A DNA stretch of 64,000 nucleotides from NCBI RefSeq assembly GCF_900155385.1, contig NZ_LT699744.1, positions 96,771 to 160,770 of the forward strand, written 5' to 3'. Positions 35,611-45,662 of this stretch are shown here, piece after piece; the first letter of the stretch is position 1, and each line of letters opens with the position of its first letter. The notes under the pieces are model-generated. The model was not told where the DNA came from, did not search any database, and saw only the letters and a list, made by a program, of their open reading frames with translations. This DNA is from Vreelandella massiliensis (GTDB taxonomy: Bacteria > Pseudomonadota > Gammaproteobacteria > Pseudomonadales > Halomonadaceae). Position numbers and translations under genes: made by a program.

Positions 35611-38175
35611 TCACACTTGAGCGCGCCACTGATACAGAAGCTCCAGCGCTTGCCGCGGTGAAAGGTCATCGACATTAAGCGTCTCTAACGCTTCCACCAC
35701 GGGGTGAGGCGCTTGGGCAAAGAGGTCGTTTTGCAGCGGCGCCTCATGGCTTTTGACCGCCCCGGGGCCTTCGGTATCGCGCTGCTCAAGCGCCACGAGC
35801 TTTTCGCGGGCGCGTTGTATCACCTGCGGGGGCACACCGGCGAGCTGCGCGACCTGTAGGCCATAGCTCTGGCTTGCGGGGCCGGCTTCGATGCGGTGCA
35901 TAAACACAATGCGCTCACCGTGTTCGGTCGCCGTCAAGTGAATGTTGGCCACGCCTTCGGCCTGCTCGGGCAGGGCGGTCATCTCGAAGTAGTGCGTGGC
36001 AAAGAGCGTCAGCGCCTGCGTGTTGGCCAAATGCTCGGCGCTCGCCCAGGCAAGCGAGAGGCCGTCAAAGGTGCTGGTGCCGCGGCCGATTTCATCCATC
36101 AGCACCAAGCTGTGCTCGGTGGCATTGTGCAGGATGTTAGCGGTTTCGGTCATCTCGACCATGAAGGTGGAGCGCCCGCCGGCCAAATCATCCGAGGAGC
36201 CAATGCGGGTAAAAATGCGGTCCACCGGGCCGATCTTGGCGGCGTCAGCGGGCACAAAGCAGCCGCTGTGGGCGAGTAGCGCGATCAGCGCCGTCTGGCG
36301 CATGTAGGTGGATTTCCCCCCCATATTGGGGCCGGTGATGATCAGCATGTGCTGCTCGGGGGTGAGCGTGACATCGTTGGGCACAAACGGGGTCTCGCTT
36401 ACCTGCTCGACCACCGGGTGGCGCCCCGCGTCGATGTTAAGCCCGGTCTCTTCGCTTAGCGTGGGGCGCACCCAGTTGAGCGCTTCGGCGCGTTCGGCGA
36501 AGGCGCACAGCACATCAAGCTCTGCAAGCGCGCGTGAAGTGCCCTGAAGCGCGTGCAGCGTGGCGTTGAGCTCCTCCAGTAGGCGGTCGTAGAGCCACTT
36601 CTCCCGCGCCAGCGCCCGGGATTTGGCCGACAGCGCCTTGTCCTCGAACTCTTTGAGCTCGGGGATGATGAAACGCTCGGCATTTTTCAGCGTCTGGCGA
36701 CGAATATAGTCGGCGGGGGCCTGCTGGGCCTGGGCGCGGGGCAGCTCGATAAAGTAGCCATGAACGCGGTTGTAGCCGACTTTTAAGTGGCTAAGGCCGG
36801 TGCGCTCACGCTCGCGGGTTTCGAGCTGAACCAGGTAATCGCCGGCGTTTTCGGCCATGCCGCGCTGCTCATCGAGATCGGCGTCGAAGCCAGCGGCAAT
36901 CACGCCGCCATCGCGAATGATGACCGGCGGGTTTTCCATCAATGCGCGCTGCAAGGTGTCGGTGATCTCCGGATAAGGCCGGATATGCGGGCGCAAATTG
37001 TCCAGCGCGCTGCCGGTATCGATAGCGCTAAGCGCGCGTTCGAGCTCGGGCAAAGTGGCAAGCGCATCGCGCAGGCGGGCCAAATCCCGTGGACGGGCGC
37101 TGTAGAGCGCCACGCGGGCGAGAATCCGCTCCACATCGCCGACGGCGCTTAGGGTCTCGCGTAGGCCCATATAGGTGGCATCGAGGGTCAAGAGCGCCAC
37201 ACCCGCCTGGCGCTTTTGTACCACCTCACGCTGGCGCAGCGGGCGGTTGAGCCAGCGCTTTAGCAGCCGCGAACCCATGGCGGTGGTGCAGGTATCCAGC
37301 ACGCTCGCGAGGGTGTTCTCCTGGCCGCCACCCAAGTTGGTGTCGATCTCTAAATTACGCCGACTGGCCGCGTCGATCACGACGCTATCGTCGCGATTCT
37401 CCACAGCGATCGCGGTGACGTGCGGCAGGCGTGAGCGCTGAGTGTCGCGGGCGTAATCAATCAGCACGCCGGCAGCAACCAGCGCGGTACTCAGGTGGGC
37501 GCAACCAAACCCGCGCAGGTCCTGCACTTCGAATTGATCGCATAGGCTGCGCGTGGCGCTTTCAAGGTCATAAAGCCACTCGCCTTGGCGGCGCAGGCCG
37601 CGTTCGCGGGCAAGCGATTCGGGCAGCGCCAGGTTTTCCGGCACCAGCAACTCCGCGGGGGAGAGGCGGGTGAGCTCGGCAAGCATCTCCTCTTCGTTTT
37701 CCACTTCCAGTACGCTAAAGCGCCCGCTGGAGAGTTCCAGCCAGGCAAGCCCCCAGCGCTCGCTTCCCGGGGCGATCGACGCGAGTACGTTGTCGCGGCG
37801 CGCATCAAGCAACGCTTCGTCGTGCAGCGTCCCCGGGGTGACGATGCGCACCACTTGGCGGTCGACGGGGCCTTTGCTGGTGGCGGGGTCGCCTATTTGC
37901 TCGCAGATGGCCACGGATTCGCCGGCGCTGACCAGGCGCGCGAGATACCCTTCAGCGCTGTGGTAGGGAACCCCTGCCATGGGAATGGGCTTGCCGCCCG
38001 ATTGGCCGCGCTGGGTGAGAGTGATATCCAAAAGCGCGGCGGCACGCTTGGCGTCGTCGAAAAATAACTCATAAAAATCCCCCATGCGGTAAAACAGCAA
38101 TACCTCGGGGTGTTCGCGCTTGATCTTTAAATACTGTGCGATCATCGGCGTATGCGCCGGTGTGCTGGTGGCCAT
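35611..38175 (-). CDS. mutS: DNA mismatch repair protein MutS
   Basis: Recognises mismatches and starts methyl-directed repair. N-terminal mismatch-binding domain with the Phe-X-Glu motif in RMGDFYELF (about residue 30), connector, lever and clamp domains, then the ATPase with Walker [28 protein letters not shown], Walker [15 protein letters not shown] and the His switch ATHYFEM. A C-terminal tail for tetramer formation is present. 854 residues, normal. CAGGA precedes ATG 38175. Divergent from pncC/cinA (98 nt). Confidence 0.97.
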   Translation of the reverse strand: MATSTPAHTPMIAQYLKIKREHPEVLLFYRMGDFYELFFDDAKRAAALLDITLTQRGQSGGKPIPMAGVPYHSAEGYLARLVSAGESVAICEQIGDPATSKGPVDRQVVRIVTPGTLHDEALLDARRDNVLASIAPGSERWGLAWLELSSGRFSVLEVENEEEMLAELTRLSPAELLVPENLALPESLARERGLRRQGEWLYDLESATRSLCDQFEVQDLRGFGCAHLSTALVAAGVLIDYARDTQRSRLPHVTAIAVENRDDSVVIDAASRRNLEIDTNLGGGQENTLASVLDTCTTAMGSRLLKRWLNRPLRQREVVQKRQAGVALLTLDATYMGLRETLSAVGDVERILARVALYSARPRDLARLRDALATLPELERALSAIDTGSALDNLRPHIRPYPEITDTLQRALMENPPVIIRDGGVIAAGFDADLDEQRGMAENAGDYLVQLETRERERTGLSHLKVGYNRVHGYFIELPRAQAQQAPADYIRRQTLKNAERFIIPELKEFEDKALSAKSRALAREKWLYDRLLEELNATLHALQGTSRALAELDVLCAFAERAEALNWVRPTLSEETGLNIDAGRHPVVEQVSETPFVPNDVTLTPEQHMLIITGPNMGGKSTYMRQTALIALLAHSGCFVPADAAKIGPVDRIFTRIGSSDDLAGGRSTFMVEMTETANILHNATEHSLVLMDEIGRGTSTFDGLSLAWASAEHLANTQALTLFATHYFEMTALPEQAEGVANIHLTATEHGERIVFMHRIEAGPASQSYGLQVAQLAGVPPQVIQRAREKLVALEQRDTEGPGAVKSHEAPLQNDLFAQAPHPVVEALETLNVDDLSPRQALELLYQWRAQV

Positions 38176-38273
38176 GAGCGTCCTGAAAATGCGCGTGTTC
38201 GTCGAGTATGTGAAATCGTCGGGTGAAACCCGCTATTCTACGCTGAAGTGATGATCGACATGAAGGAGAGACC

Positions 38274-38789
38274 ATGGCAGCAAGCGTTGAGAGTCTAAAA
38301 AACCTGGATTTAACCCTGCTGGCGCAACGCCTCGGCAAATTATGCACCACCCACCAAGTGGAAGTGAGTGCCGCCGAGTCGTGTACCGGCGGTGGGATCG
38401 CCAGTGCCATCACGGCGGTGCCGGGAAGTTCGGCCTACTTCACGACCGGCTATGTCACCTACTCCAATGCGGCCAAAACACGCCTGTTGGGCGTGCCGGA
38501 GGAGATGCTCAGCCACCACGGTGCGGTCAGTGAGGCGGTCGTCAAGGCGATGGTAGCGGGAGCCTGTCGCGAAAGCGGGGCGGATATGGCCATCGCGGTG
38601 AGTGGCGTCGCCGGCCCCGAGGGGGGAAGCGACGAAAAGCCGGTCGGCACCGTCTGGCTTGCCTGGGGCAGCGTGGACGCGCAGCAGGCGGAGTGCTTGC
38701 ACTTCTACGGCGATCGCCAAGCCGTGCGAGAGCAGGCGGTGCGCCAAGGCATCGCGCGCCTGGTCGTGGCGCTGGATAAGCGCGAGTAA
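38274..38789 (+). CDS. pncC: Nicotinamide-nucleotide amidase (CinA C-terminal type)
   Basis: Hydrolyses NMN to nicotinic acid mononucleotide in pyridine nucleotide salvage. 171 residues cover only the C-terminal amidase domain of the CinA family: SAAESCTGGGIASAIT with the catalytic serine region, GSSAYFTTGYVTYSNAAK, and AIAVSGVAGPEGGSDEKPVGTVW. The site AAGGAGAGACC precedes ATG 38274. Its position directly upstream of recA is conserved in many bacteria. recA has its own LexA-controlled promoter in the 108-nt gap. Confidence 0.94.
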   Translation: MAASVESLKNLDLTLLAQRLGKLCTTHQVEVSAAESCTGGGIASAITAVPGSSAYFTTGYVTYSNAAKTRLLGVPEEMLSHHGAVSEAVVKAMVAGACRESGADMAIAVSGVAGPEGGSDEKPVGTVWLAWGSVDAQQAECLHFYGDRQAVREQAVRQGIARLVVALDKRE

Positions 38790-38848
38790 AAGAAAAGCGT
38801 AGAAAATGCCGCCGGGCATTTGTTTATCAGCCAATCTTTGGCATACTG

Positions 38849-38864
38849 CTGGCTAACTATACAG
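38849..38864 (+). promoter_or_regulatory. LexA (SOS) box of recA
   Basis: CTGGCTAACTATACAG fits CTG-N10-CAG with the right half close to the ideal TATACAG. It is centred about 41 bases before the recA start and lies just downstream of a -35-like TTGGCA (38838-38843), so LexA would block the promoter. Only recA shows a box of this quality in the window. Confidence 0.85.
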
Positions 38865-38897
38865 TTTATGTAAACAGCTTTCATGAGGACTCTCCAG

Positions 38898-39995
38898 ATG
38901 GCTCAGGATGAAAACCGCACCAAGGCGCTAAACGCCGCGCTTAGCCAGATCGATCGTCAGTTTGGTAAAGGCACCGTGATGCGCCTGGGCGATACCCCGC
39001 GCGTGGTGATGCCCTCGGTGTCCACCGGCTCGCTGGGGCTGGATATCGCGCTGGGCATTGGGGGCTTGCCCTTTGGCCGTGTGGTGGAGATATTCGGCCC
39101 GGAATCCTCGGGCAAAACCACGCTGACGCTTTCGGTTATTGCCGAGGCGCAAAAGCAGGGCAAGGTGTGCGCCTTTGTCGACGCCGAGCACGCCCTGGAC
39201 CCGAGCTACGCGGAAAAGCTGGGCGTTAACCTGGATGATCTTTTGGTCTCGCAGCCCGATACCGGCGAGCAAGCGTTGGAGATTACCGACATGCTGGTAC
39301 GCTCCGGTGGTGTCGATGTCATTATTATCGACTCCGTGGCCGCGCTCACGCCGCGCGCTGAGATCGAGGGTGAGATGGGTGACTCCCACGTGGGCCTGCA
39401 GGCGCGTTTGATGTCGCAGGCGCTGCGTAAAATCACCGGCAATATCAAAAACGCCAACTGCTTGGTGGTGTTCATCAACCAGATCCGCATGAAGATCGGG
39501 GTGATGTTCGGCAGCCCTGAAACCACGACCGGCGGTAACGCGCTGAAATTCTACTCCAGCGTGCGTTTGGATATCCGCCGCACCGGTTCGGTGAAGTCGG
39601 GTGATGAAGTCACCGGCAATGAAACCCGGGTGAAAGTGGTGAAAAACAAGGTAGCACCGCCCTTTAGACAGGCTGAGTTCCAGATTCTCTACGGTAAGGG
39701 GATTTATCACGCCGGCGAGGTTATTGACCTCGGCGTGCAGTGCAATCTGGTCGATAAAGCCGGTGCCTGGTACAGCTACAAAGGCAAAAAAATCGGCCAA
39801 GGCAAAGCCAACGCCGCGCAGTACCTGGAAGACAACCCCGAGACCATGGAAGAGATCGAGAGCCAAATCCGCGGGCAGCTTCTCGCGCAGCCCGAGCCGA
39901 ATAAAGAGGGCGACAAAGGGGATGGCAAGAAGGGCACGGCTGAAAAAGCCGCTGAGCAAGCGCCGCTTGAGTCAGGCAGCGACGAGCTGCTGTAA
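38898..39995 (+). CDS. recA: Recombinase RecA
   Basis: ATP-dependent strand-exchange protein and SOS co-protease. 365 residues starting [18 protein letters not shown] 38898 has GAGGA at good spacing, while ATG 38883 upstream lacks it. Walker [13 protein letters not shown] near residue 65, Walker [13 protein letters not shown], the L1 loop [15 protein letters not shown], the L2 loop [20 protein letters not shown] and an acidic-basic C-terminal tail ([10 protein letters not shown]) are present. Controlled by the LexA box at 38849. Followed 2 nt later by recX. Confidence 0.98.
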   Translation: MAQDENRTKALNAALSQIDRQFGKGTVMRLGDTPRVVMPSVSTGSLGLDIALGIGGLPFGRVVEIFGPESSGKTTLTLSVIAEAQKQGKVCAFVDAEHALDPSYAEKLGVNLDDLLVSQPDTGEQALEITDMLVRSGGVDVIIIDSVAALTPRAEIEGEMGDSHVGLQARLMSQALRKITGNIKNANCLVVFINQIRMKIGVMFGSPETTTGGNALKFYSSVRLDIRRTGSVKSGDEVTGNETRVKVVKNKVAPPFRQAEFQILYGKGIYHAGEVIDLGVQCNLVDKAGAWYSYKGKKIGQGKANAAQYLEDNPETMEEIESQIRGQLLAQPEPNKEGDKGDGKKGTAEKAAEQAPLESGSDELL

Positions 39996-39997
39996 CC

Positions 39998-40483
39998 ATG
40001 GCGTTTGGCGCTTCACGCCCCGGTGAGCGCAACCCGCAAGCGCGCTCACCCCGCGATATCGCCATTACCCTGCTGGCTCGGCGCGAGTATTCGCGCGCTG
40101 AGCTAGCCGATCGCCTTGCGCATAAACAGGTGTCGCCTGAAGAGATCGACACCTGTTTGAACGCCCTAGCCGAGCAGGGGCTGCAGTCCGATGCACGCTT
40201 TGCCCAAAGCTTTATCCGCGCGCGTATTTTGCGCGGGCAGGGCGTTCGGCGCATTGATAGCGAGCTGCGCCAGCGCGGTATCGACGCCGCCACCTACGCC
40301 GCCGCGTTGGCCGAGGTGGAGGCACAAGAGGGCGTCGACTGGTTTGAACTCGCCGGCGAGACCCTTTCCCGACGCTTTTCTTCTCCCGGTGATAGCCCCA
40401 AAGAGCGGGCCAAGCGCGAACGCTTTCTGGCCAATCGCGGCTTTGATTTTGACCAGATTCGCTACGCGCTTTCCATGCTTTGA
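39998..40483 (+). CDS. recX: Regulatory protein RecX
   Basis: Binds RecA filaments and limits recombinase activity. The 161-residue protein is built of three-helix repeats: ARDIAITLLARREYSRAEL-like start, LAEQGLQSDARFAQSFIRAR in the second and FLANRGFDFDQIRYAL in the third. A 15-residue polar tail precedes the first repeat. Two bases after the recA stop, so co-transcribed and SOS-linked. Ends in a terminator that overlaps its stop codon. Confidence 0.95.
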   Translation: MAFGASRPGERNPQARSPRDIAITLLARREYSRAELADRLAHKQVSPEEIDTCLNALAEQGLQSDARFAQSFIRARILRGQGVRRIDSELRQRGIDAATYAAALAEVEAQEGVDWFELAGETLSRRFSSPGDSPKERAKRERFLANRGFDFDQIRYALSML

Positions 40484-40505
40484 CGCCACCCAATATGGCG
40501 TTTTT
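40483..40505 (+). terminator. Terminator after recX
   Basis: ACGCCA (40483-40488) pairs with TGGCGT (40496-40501) around a 7-nt loop and is followed by five Ts including the last stem base. Short stem but well placed directly at the recX stop. Confidence 0.7.
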
Positions 40506-40630
40506 CGCGTACATCCCACTAACTGCGGCTTTAGTCGTTTGACAACTGCGCTATAATGGCGCTTTTGCGACCCCGGCGGGTAGCGGCTAAAGCGCCCTGG
40601 GGCATCACGCTCTCTTGTTACGGATACCCT

Positions 40631-43243
40631 ATGAAAAGCGCAGAAATCAGAACAGCCTTTCTCGACTATTTTGCCCAGCACGGCCACACCATCGTGCCGA
40701 CTAGCTCGCTGGTACCGGATAACGACCCGACGCTGCTCTTTACCAATGCGGGCATGGTGCCGTTTAAAGATGTCTTTCTCGGCCGTGACCCGCGCCCCTA
40801 TGTGCGCGCTACTTCGGCACAGCGCTGCGTGCGCGCCGGCGGCAAGCATAACGATTTGGACAACGTCGGTTATACCGCGCGCCACCACACCTTCTTCGAA
40901 ATGCTGGGCAATTTCAGCTTCGGCGACTACTTCAAGCGTGATGCCATCCGCTTTGCCTGGACCTTTCTGACCGAAACACTCGGCCTGCCCAAAGAAAAGC
41001 TCTGGGTGACGGTGCATATCAGCGACGACGAAGCCGAACGTATCTGGAAAGATGAGATCGGTATCGACCCCGAACGCTTCTCCAAGCTTGATGAAGATAA
41101 CTTCTGGCAGATGGGCGATACCGGACCGTGCGGGCCAAGCTCCGAGATCTTTTTTGACCACGGCCCCGAGGTGTGGGGCGGGCCGCCGGGAAGCCCCGAA
41201 GAGGATGGCGATCGCTACATCGAGATTTGGAACCTGGTGTTCATGCAGTTCGACCGCGACGCCGAGGGAACGCTGAATCCGCTGCCCAAGCCGTCGATCG
41301 ATACCGGTATGGGTTTGGAGCGTGTCGCCGCCGTGATGCAGGGCGTTCACTCCAACTACGAAATCGATCTGTTCCAGAACTTGCTCCAGGCGGCGGCCCA
41401 GGCCACCGGCCACAGCGATACCACCTCGCCGTCGCTGCGCGTGATTGCCGACCATATCCGTTCGTGCGCGTTTTTGATTGCCGATGGCGTGTTGCCCTCC
41501 AACGAAGGGCGGGGCTATGTACTGCGCCGGATCATTCGTCGCGCGATTCGCCACGGCCATAAGCTAGGCGCCGCCGAGCCGTTTTTTCATACGCTGGTGG
41601 GTGCGCTCGATGTGGAAATGGGCGAGGCCTATCCGGAACTGCGCGAGGGGCGTGACCAGATCGCCCGCGTGCTGCTCAAGGAGGAGGAGCAGTTTGCCCG
41701 TACGCTCGATCACGGCATGGGGCTTTTGAACGCTGCGCTCGAGGAGCTTGAGGGTAGCGTCTTGCCAGGCGAGACGGTCTTCAAGCTCTACGATACCTAC
41801 GGCTTTCCCTATGACCTGACCGCCGATGTGTGCCGTGAGCGCGAGGTCACCCTCGATGAAGTCGGTTTTCAGCGTGAGCTACAAGCGCAGCGCGAGCGTG
41901 CCCGGGCGGCGAGCCAGTTTGGCGCCGACTACAGCGCCAAGATCGAGCTCGACGGCGAAACGGCGTTTACCGGCTACGAGCGCTTGGAAGATGAGGCCAG
42001 CGTCACCGCGATTGTGGATAGCGAAGGCAATGCGCTTGCCGCGTTAGAGGCCGGGCAAAAAGGCGTTGTCGTGCTCGACCGCACGCCGTTTTACGGCGAG
42101 TCCGGCGGCCAGGTTGGCGATACCGGATATTTGCATTTGGATGATGGCGGTCGCTTTCAGGTCTTGGATACGCAAAAACAGAGCGGTCATCACCTGCATC
42201 AAGGGGTGATGGTCGGGGGCGTGCTCAACGTGGGTGGCCGCGTGCGCCCGCAAGTGGATGCGACGCTGCGCGGTGCGACCGTGCGTAACCACTCGGCGAC
42301 GCATTTGCTGCATAAGGCGCTGCGCATGGTGCTGGGCGATCACGTTCAGCAGAAAGGCTCGCTGGTGACGGCCGAGCGGCTGCGCTTTGACTTCAGCCAT
42401 TTTGAGCCGATGACCGCCGAGCAGCTGGATGAAGTCGAACGCCTGGTGAACGAACAGATTCTCGCCAACGCGCCCACCATAACCGAGCAGATGACCCTCG
42501 ATGAAGCTAAGGCCAAGGGGGCTGCGGCGTTATTTGAGGCGAAGTATGCCGATAGCGTGCGCGTGCTGACCATTGGCGCGGATGATTTCTCCATTGAGCT
42601 TTGCGGCGGCACGCACGTGGCGCGCAGCGGGGACATCGGCTGCTGCCATATTGTCAGCGAAGCCGGTATCGCCGCAGGCGTTAGGCGGATTGAGGCGATT
42701 ACCGGTGAGAATGCATTGGCTTATTTCCGCGAGCAAGAGGCGCGTGTTCAGCGTATCGGCGAGCGTTTGAAAGCCAAGCCTGAGCAGGTGGAGTCGCGCG
42801 TCGAATCGCTGGTCGAGCGCACCCGCCGTCTGGAAAAAGAGCTTGAGCAGGTGAAAGCCAAACTGGCGAGTGCGGCGGGCAGCGATATGCTCAGCCAGGC
42901 GCAAGAAGTGGCCGGCGTGAAGCTACTCGCCAAGGAGCTAGAGGGCGTCTCCGGTAAGGAGTTGCGCGGCGTGATGGATCAGCTCAAAAACAAAATCGGC
43001 TCCGGCGTCATCGTGCTCGGCGTGGCCGATAAGGGCGCCGGCAAGGTCAGCTTGATCGCGGGGGTGACCCAAGACCTCACTGGGCGCGTGAAAGCGGGCG
43101 AGCTGGTCAACCATGTCGCCTCACAGGTAGGCGGCAAGGGCGGCGGCCGCGCGGACATGGCGCAGGCGGGCGGTAGTCAGCCGGAGGCGCTGCCCGGCGC
43201 ACTGAAGAGCGTGCCTGCCTGGTTGGAAGGCGAACTCACCTGA
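40631..43243 (+). CDS. alaS: Alanyl-tRNA synthetase
   Basis: Charges tRNA-Ala. 870 residues from ATG 40631 ([19 protein letters not shown]); the frame runs upstream to 40556 without a ribosome site. Class II catalytic core motifs: [50 protein letters not shown] and [13 protein letters not shown]. The editing domain carries HSATHLLH and [13 protein letters not shown], the zinc/editing residues, and a coiled C-terminal C-Ala domain ends [16 protein letters not shown] perfect -10 (TATAAT 40552-40557) lies upstream. Located between recX and lysC as in several gammaproteobacteria. Confidence 0.97.
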   Translation: MKSAEIRTAFLDYFAQHGHTIVPTSSLVPDNDPTLLFTNAGMVPFKDVFLGRDPRPYVRATSAQRCVRAGGKHNDLDNVGYTARHHTFFEMLGNFSFGDYFKRDAIRFAWTFLTETLGLPKEKLWVTVHISDDEAERIWKDEIGIDPERFSKLDEDNFWQMGDTGPCGPSSEIFFDHGPEVWGGPPGSPEEDGDRYIEIWNLVFMQFDRDAEGTLNPLPKPSIDTGMGLERVAAVMQGVHSNYEIDLFQNLLQAAAQATGHSDTTSPSLRVIADHIRSCAFLIADGVLPSNEGRGYVLRRIIRRAIRHGHKLGAAEPFFHTLVGALDVEMGEAYPELREGRDQIARVLLKEEEQFARTLDHGMGLLNAALEELEGSVLPGETVFKLYDTYGFPYDLTADVCREREVTLDEVGFQRELQAQRERARAASQFGADYSAKIELDGETAFTGYERLEDEASVTAIVDSEGNALAALEAGQKGVVVLDRTPFYGESGGQVGDTGYLHLDDGGRFQVLDTQKQSGHHLHQGVMVGGVLNVGGRVRPQVDATLRGATVRNHSATHLLHKALRMVLGDHVQQKGSLVTAERLRFDFSHFEPMTAEQLDEVERLVNEQILANAPTITEQMTLDEAKAKGAAALFEAKYADSVRVLTIGADDFSIELCGGTHVARSGDIGCCHIVSEAGIAAGVRRIEAITGENALAYFREQEARVQRIGERLKAKPEQVESRVESLVERTRRLEKELEQVKAKLASAAGSDMLSQAQEVAGVKLLAKELEGVSGKELRGVMDQLKNKIGSGVIVLGVADKGAGKVSLIAGVTQDLTGRVKAGELVNHVASQVGGKGGGRADMAQAGGSQPEALPGALKSVPAWLEGELT

Positions 43244-43247
43244 TTGC

Positions 43248-43278
43248 AAAGGCCGGTGGCACGATGTCGCCGGCCTTT
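43248..43278 (+). terminator. Terminator after alaS
   Basis: AAAGGCCGG (43248-43256) pairs with CCGGCCTTT (43270-43278), the loop side extended by further GC pairs, ending in CTTTCT. It begins four bases after the alaS stop. Confidence 0.8.
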
Positions 43279-43306
43279 CTGTTGGCTACTAAGAGTTGAA
43301 GAGTAA

Positions 43307-43366
43307 CGGTTTTAAGAGCCGCAGTTTTCAGAACAACAGTTTTAAGAAGAACGGTTTTACATTTCA
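43307..43366. repeat. Four-unit 15-bp tandem repeat in the lysC leader
   Basis: Units start at 43307, 43322, 43337 and 43352 with exact 15-bp spacing; each begins CGGTTTT or CAGTTTT and the first three continue AAGAGCCG-, CAGAACAA- and AAGAAGAA-like. The array lies 34 nt before lysC. It could be a binding array for a regulator or an RNA-level feature. It is far too short and simple for a lysine riboswitch. Confidence 0.65.
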
Positions 43367-43399
43367 CCCTCCATTCCCGACGTAATAGGAAAACGGCAT

Positions 43400-44650
43400 A
43401 TGGCACTATACGTACAGAAGTTCGGCGGTACCTCGGTGGGCTCTGTCGAGCGCATCAAGGCCGTGGCGGAAAAGGTCAAAGGGTTCCGCGACCAAGGCCA
43501 CCAAGTGGTGGTCGTGGTCTCCGCGATGAGCGGCGAGACCAACCGCTTGACCGACATGGCCACGTCGCTCAACAGCGACCCTGATCCGCGCGAGATGGAC
43601 ATGCTGCTCTCCACCGGTGAGCAGGTGACGATTTCGCTGCTGGCAATGGCGCTGCAGCAGTTGGACGTTCCCGCTACATCGCACACCGGGGCGCAAGTGG
43701 GTATTCACACCGACAGCGCCTACACCAAGGCACGCATCCAGCGCATCGAAACCGATGAGCTGAAAGAGGATCTGGATGCGGGCAAGGTTGTCGTGGTGGC
43801 AGGCTTTCAGGGGGTCGATGACGAGGGCAATATCACTACCTTGGGCCGCGGCGGCTCCGACACCACCGGCGTTGCGCTCGCGGCGGCGCTGAACGCCGAT
43901 GAGTGCCAAATTTACACCGATGTTGACGGCGTTTACACCACCGACCCGCGCGTCTGCTCCAGAGCGCAGCGCCTAGAGTCGATCACCGTGGAAGAGATGC
44001 TGGAGCTGGCGAGTTTAGGTTCTAAAGTCTTGCAGATCCGCGCGGTGGAATTCGCCGGCAAGTACAACGTTCCGCTACGGGTGCTCTCAAGCTTTGAAGA
44101 TGGCCCCGGTACCCTTATTGTTGCAGACTCAGACGAAGACGAGGACTCCATGGAAGAACCGCTGATTTCCGGTATCGCCTTTACCAAAAACGAAGCCAAA
44201 CTGACTCTGTTGAACACCCCCGATGTGCCGGGCGTGGCCTCGCGCATTCTGGGGCCGATCGCCGATGCCAATATTGAAGTCGATATGATCGTGCAGAACG
44301 TAGCGCCTGCCGGTGACTACACTGACTTCACCTTTACCGTTGCCAAAGGCGACTATAAAGCGACCAAGAAAATTCTCGAAGAGCAGGTGATCCCCGACCT
44401 CGGCGGCGGCGACCTGCGCGGTGACGACAACATCGCCAAGGTATCGCTGGTGGGTGTCGGGATGCGCTCGCACGCGGGCGTGGCGTCGAAGATGTTCCGT
44501 GTCCTGGCCGATGAAAACGTCAACATCCGTATGGTATCGACCTCGGAAATCAAGATTTCCGTGGTGATCGATGAAAAGCATATGGAGTTGGCGGTGCAAG
44601 CGTTGCACAAGGCGTTTGGCTTGGATAAATCGGATATCGAATCCGAGTAA
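43400..44650 (+). CDS. lysC: Aspartate kinase
   Basis: Phosphorylates aspartate, the first step toward lysine, threonine, methionine and, in halophiles, ectoine through aspartate semialdehyde. Monofunctional 416-residue enzyme: kinase domain with VQKFGGTSVGSVERI, GFQGVDDEGNITTLGRGGSDTT and TDVDGVYTTDPR, then two C-terminal ACT domains (KLTLLNTPDVPGVASRIL; KVSLVGVGMRSHAGVASKMF) that bind feedback inhibitors. A GAC-GTAATAGGAAAA stretch precedes ATG 43400 (AGGAAAA site). Flanked by alaS and csrA, a conserved order. Confidence 0.96.
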   Translation: MALYVQKFGGTSVGSVERIKAVAEKVKGFRDQGHQVVVVVSAMSGETNRLTDMATSLNSDPDPREMDMLLSTGEQVTISLLAMALQQLDVPATSHTGAQVGIHTDSAYTKARIQRIETDELKEDLDAGKVVVVAGFQGVDDEGNITTLGRGGSDTTGVALAAALNADECQIYTDVDGVYTTDPRVCSRAQRLESITVEEMLELASLGSKVLQIRAVEFAGKYNVPLRVLSSFEDGPGTLIVADSDEDEDSMEEPLISGIAFTKNEAKLTLLNTPDVPGVASRILGPIADANIEVDMIVQNVAPAGDYTDFTFTVAKGDYKATKKILEEQVIPDLGGGDLRGDDNIAKVSLVGVGMRSHAGVASKMFRVLADENVNIRMVSTSEIKISVVIDEKHMELAVQALHKAFGLDKSDIESE

Positions 44651-44711
44651 AGCGCCATTTAGCTAACGTAAGACGGGTAAAACCTTCTACGCTGTATGCA
44701 GGTCCGACATA

Positions 44712-44748
44712 AGAGAGCTCGCCGCCGTGGGGTGGTGAGCTCTCTTTC
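44712..44748 (+). terminator. Terminator after lysC
   Basis: AGAGAGCTC (44712-44720) pairs perfectly with GAGCTCTCT (44737-44745) and is followed by TTC. The loop contains a further GCCGCC/GGGTGG pairing. Confidence 0.75.
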
Positions 44749-44782
44749 AACGGGGCGTTAAGTTGAAGATAGCCGCGTACCA

Positions 44783-44811
44783 TTGGTGACAGCGGCGTCA
44801 TGGCGCATAAT
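44783..44811 (+). promoter_or_regulatory. Predicted sigma-70 promoter of csrA
   Basis: TTGGTG (44783-44788) and CATAAT (44806-44811) separated by 17 bp, 65 nt before the csrA start. A GC-rich palindrome CCGCCTTGGCGG lies in the predicted leader at about 44821. Confidence 0.55.
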
Positions 44812-44876
44812 GGCGTTGCGCCGCCTTGGCGGACACATCCCGTTGCAACAAAAAACGTCTGAGAAGGAGATCAGCC

Positions 44877-45065
44877 ATGCTCATCTTAACCCGCCGCGTT
44901 GGTGAAACCCTGATGATCGGCGATGAAATTACCGTTACCGTGCTCGGAGTAAAAGGCAATCAGGTCCGTATTGGCGTTAACGCGCCGAAGGATGTTGCTG
45001 TTCACCGTGAAGAGATTTATCAACGTATTCAGCGTGAGCGCAGTACCGAAGGTGACGACGAGTAA
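44877..45065 (+). CDS. csrA: Carbon storage regulator CsrA/RsmA
   Basis: RNA-binding global regulator that represses or stabilises mRNAs through GGA motifs. 62 residues: [18 protein letters not shown] with the RNA-contacting Arg at position 7-region, [18 protein letters not shown] and the second RNA-contact strand [12 protein letters not shown] (Arg44 region). GAAGGAGA precedes ATG 44877; the upstream frame to 44826 is unsupported. Position after lysC and before tRNA-Ser/tRNA-Arg genes is the E. coli and Pseudomonas arrangement. A candidate sponge RNA for it is predicted at 33370-33537. Confidence 0.97.
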   Translation: MLILTRRVGETLMIGDEITVTVLGVKGNQVRIGVNAPKDVAVHREEIYQRIQRERSTEGDDE

Positions 45066-45075
45066 GCACCAAAAG

Positions 45076-45132
45076 AGCGGGTTTTTGCCGATGGCACACA
45101 AGGTTAGGTGCCGTAAGCCATGCCCGCTTTTT
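45076..45132 (+). terminator. Long-hairpin terminator after csrA
   Basis: AGCGGG (45076-45081) pairs with CCCGCT (45123-45128), followed by TTTTT; inside, GGCAC (45093-45097) pairs with GTGCC around position 45110. The stem is long and interrupted, ending about 78 nt before the tRNA-Ser gene. Confidence 0.65.
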
Positions 45133-45209
45133 ATCGCGAGCGCGAAAAAATTTGGCACAAGGCTGGACAGAGTCAGGCTAAATCGGTAATATTCGCGCCG
45201 TGCCGTTAA

Positions 45210-45302
45210 GGAGAGGTGGCCGAGTGGCTGAAGGCGCTCCCCTGCTAAGGGAGTATAGGGTTTATAGCCCTATCGAGGGTTCGAATCCCTCTCTCTCCGC
45301 CA
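45210..45302 (+). tRNA. tRNA-Ser (GCU anticodon)
   Basis: 93 nt including encoded CCA. Acceptor GGAGAGG pairs with TCTCTCC (one G-T), anticodon stem CTCCC/GGGAG presents GCT, a long variable arm (TATAGGGTTTATAGCCCTAT) marks a serine tRNA, and the T arm is GAGGG-TTCGAAT-CCCTC. It reads AGC and AGU codons. A possible -10 TAATAT with a GC-rich discriminator lies just upstream, typical of stable RNA promoters. Confidence 0.97.
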
Positions 45303-45354
45303 ACCGGTACGCTATCCCAGCAACGTAATCGTTAACTGAGATAGCAAAAGGTAA

Positions 45355-45431
45355 GCGCCCGTAGCTCAGCTGGATAGAGTACCTGACTACGAATCAGGTG
45401 GTCGGAGGTTCGAATCCTCCCGGGCGCGCCA
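45355..45431 (+). tRNA. tRNA-Arg (ACG anticodon), copy 1
   Basis: 77 nt with encoded CCA. Acceptor GCGCCCG/CGGGCGC, D arm AGCTCAGCTGGATAGAGT, anticodon stem CCTGA/TCAGG with ACG in the loop (modified to ICG by TadA, reading CGU/CGC/CGA), T arm CGGAGG-TTCGAAT-CCTCCC region. 52 nt after tRNA-Ser, probably one transcript. Confidence 0.97.
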
Positions 45432-45465
45432 CCTAGCAAGTACGCTTAAAGTGAAGTTTTGTTTT

Positions 45466-45542
45466 GCGCCCGTAGCTCAGCTGGATAGAGTACCTGACTA
45501 CGAATCAGGTGGTCGGAGGTTCGAATCCTCCCGGGCGCGCCA
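45466..45542 (+). tRNA. tRNA-Arg (ACG anticodon), copy 2
   Basis: Identical over all 77 nt to the copy at 45355-45431, separated by 34 nt. Tandem identical tRNA-Arg(ACG) genes after csrA and tRNA-Ser also occur in E. coli (argV-Y-Z-Q). Ends nine bases before a terminator. Confidence 0.97.
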
Positions 45543-45551
45543 GATTACCAA

Positions 45552-45577
45552 CCCGCTCTCAAAGAGAGCGGGTTTTC
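45552..45577 (+). terminator. Terminator of the tRNA operon
   Basis: CCCGCTCTC (45552-45560) pairs perfectly with GAGAGCGGG (45564-45572) around a 3-nt loop and is followed by TTTTC. Confidence 0.88.
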
Positions 45578-45662
45578 TGTTTGCTAGGCGCTCTCGCCTC
45601 TCTATCGTTCTGTTTTCCTGGCTAGGTCGGCAGTGCTCGCCGCCGATCTTGCGATCGTGTAT

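Noticed and set aside
40166..41560. 464-codon minus-strand frame across recX, the alaS promoter and alaS
   Set aside because: It spans a terminator, a promoter and two well-conserved genes on the other strand and has no family resemblance.
43279..43399. Lysine riboswitch before lysC
   Set aside because: Only about 120 nt after the alaS terminator are available, dominated by a 15-bp repeat; none of the conserved core of the L box is visible.
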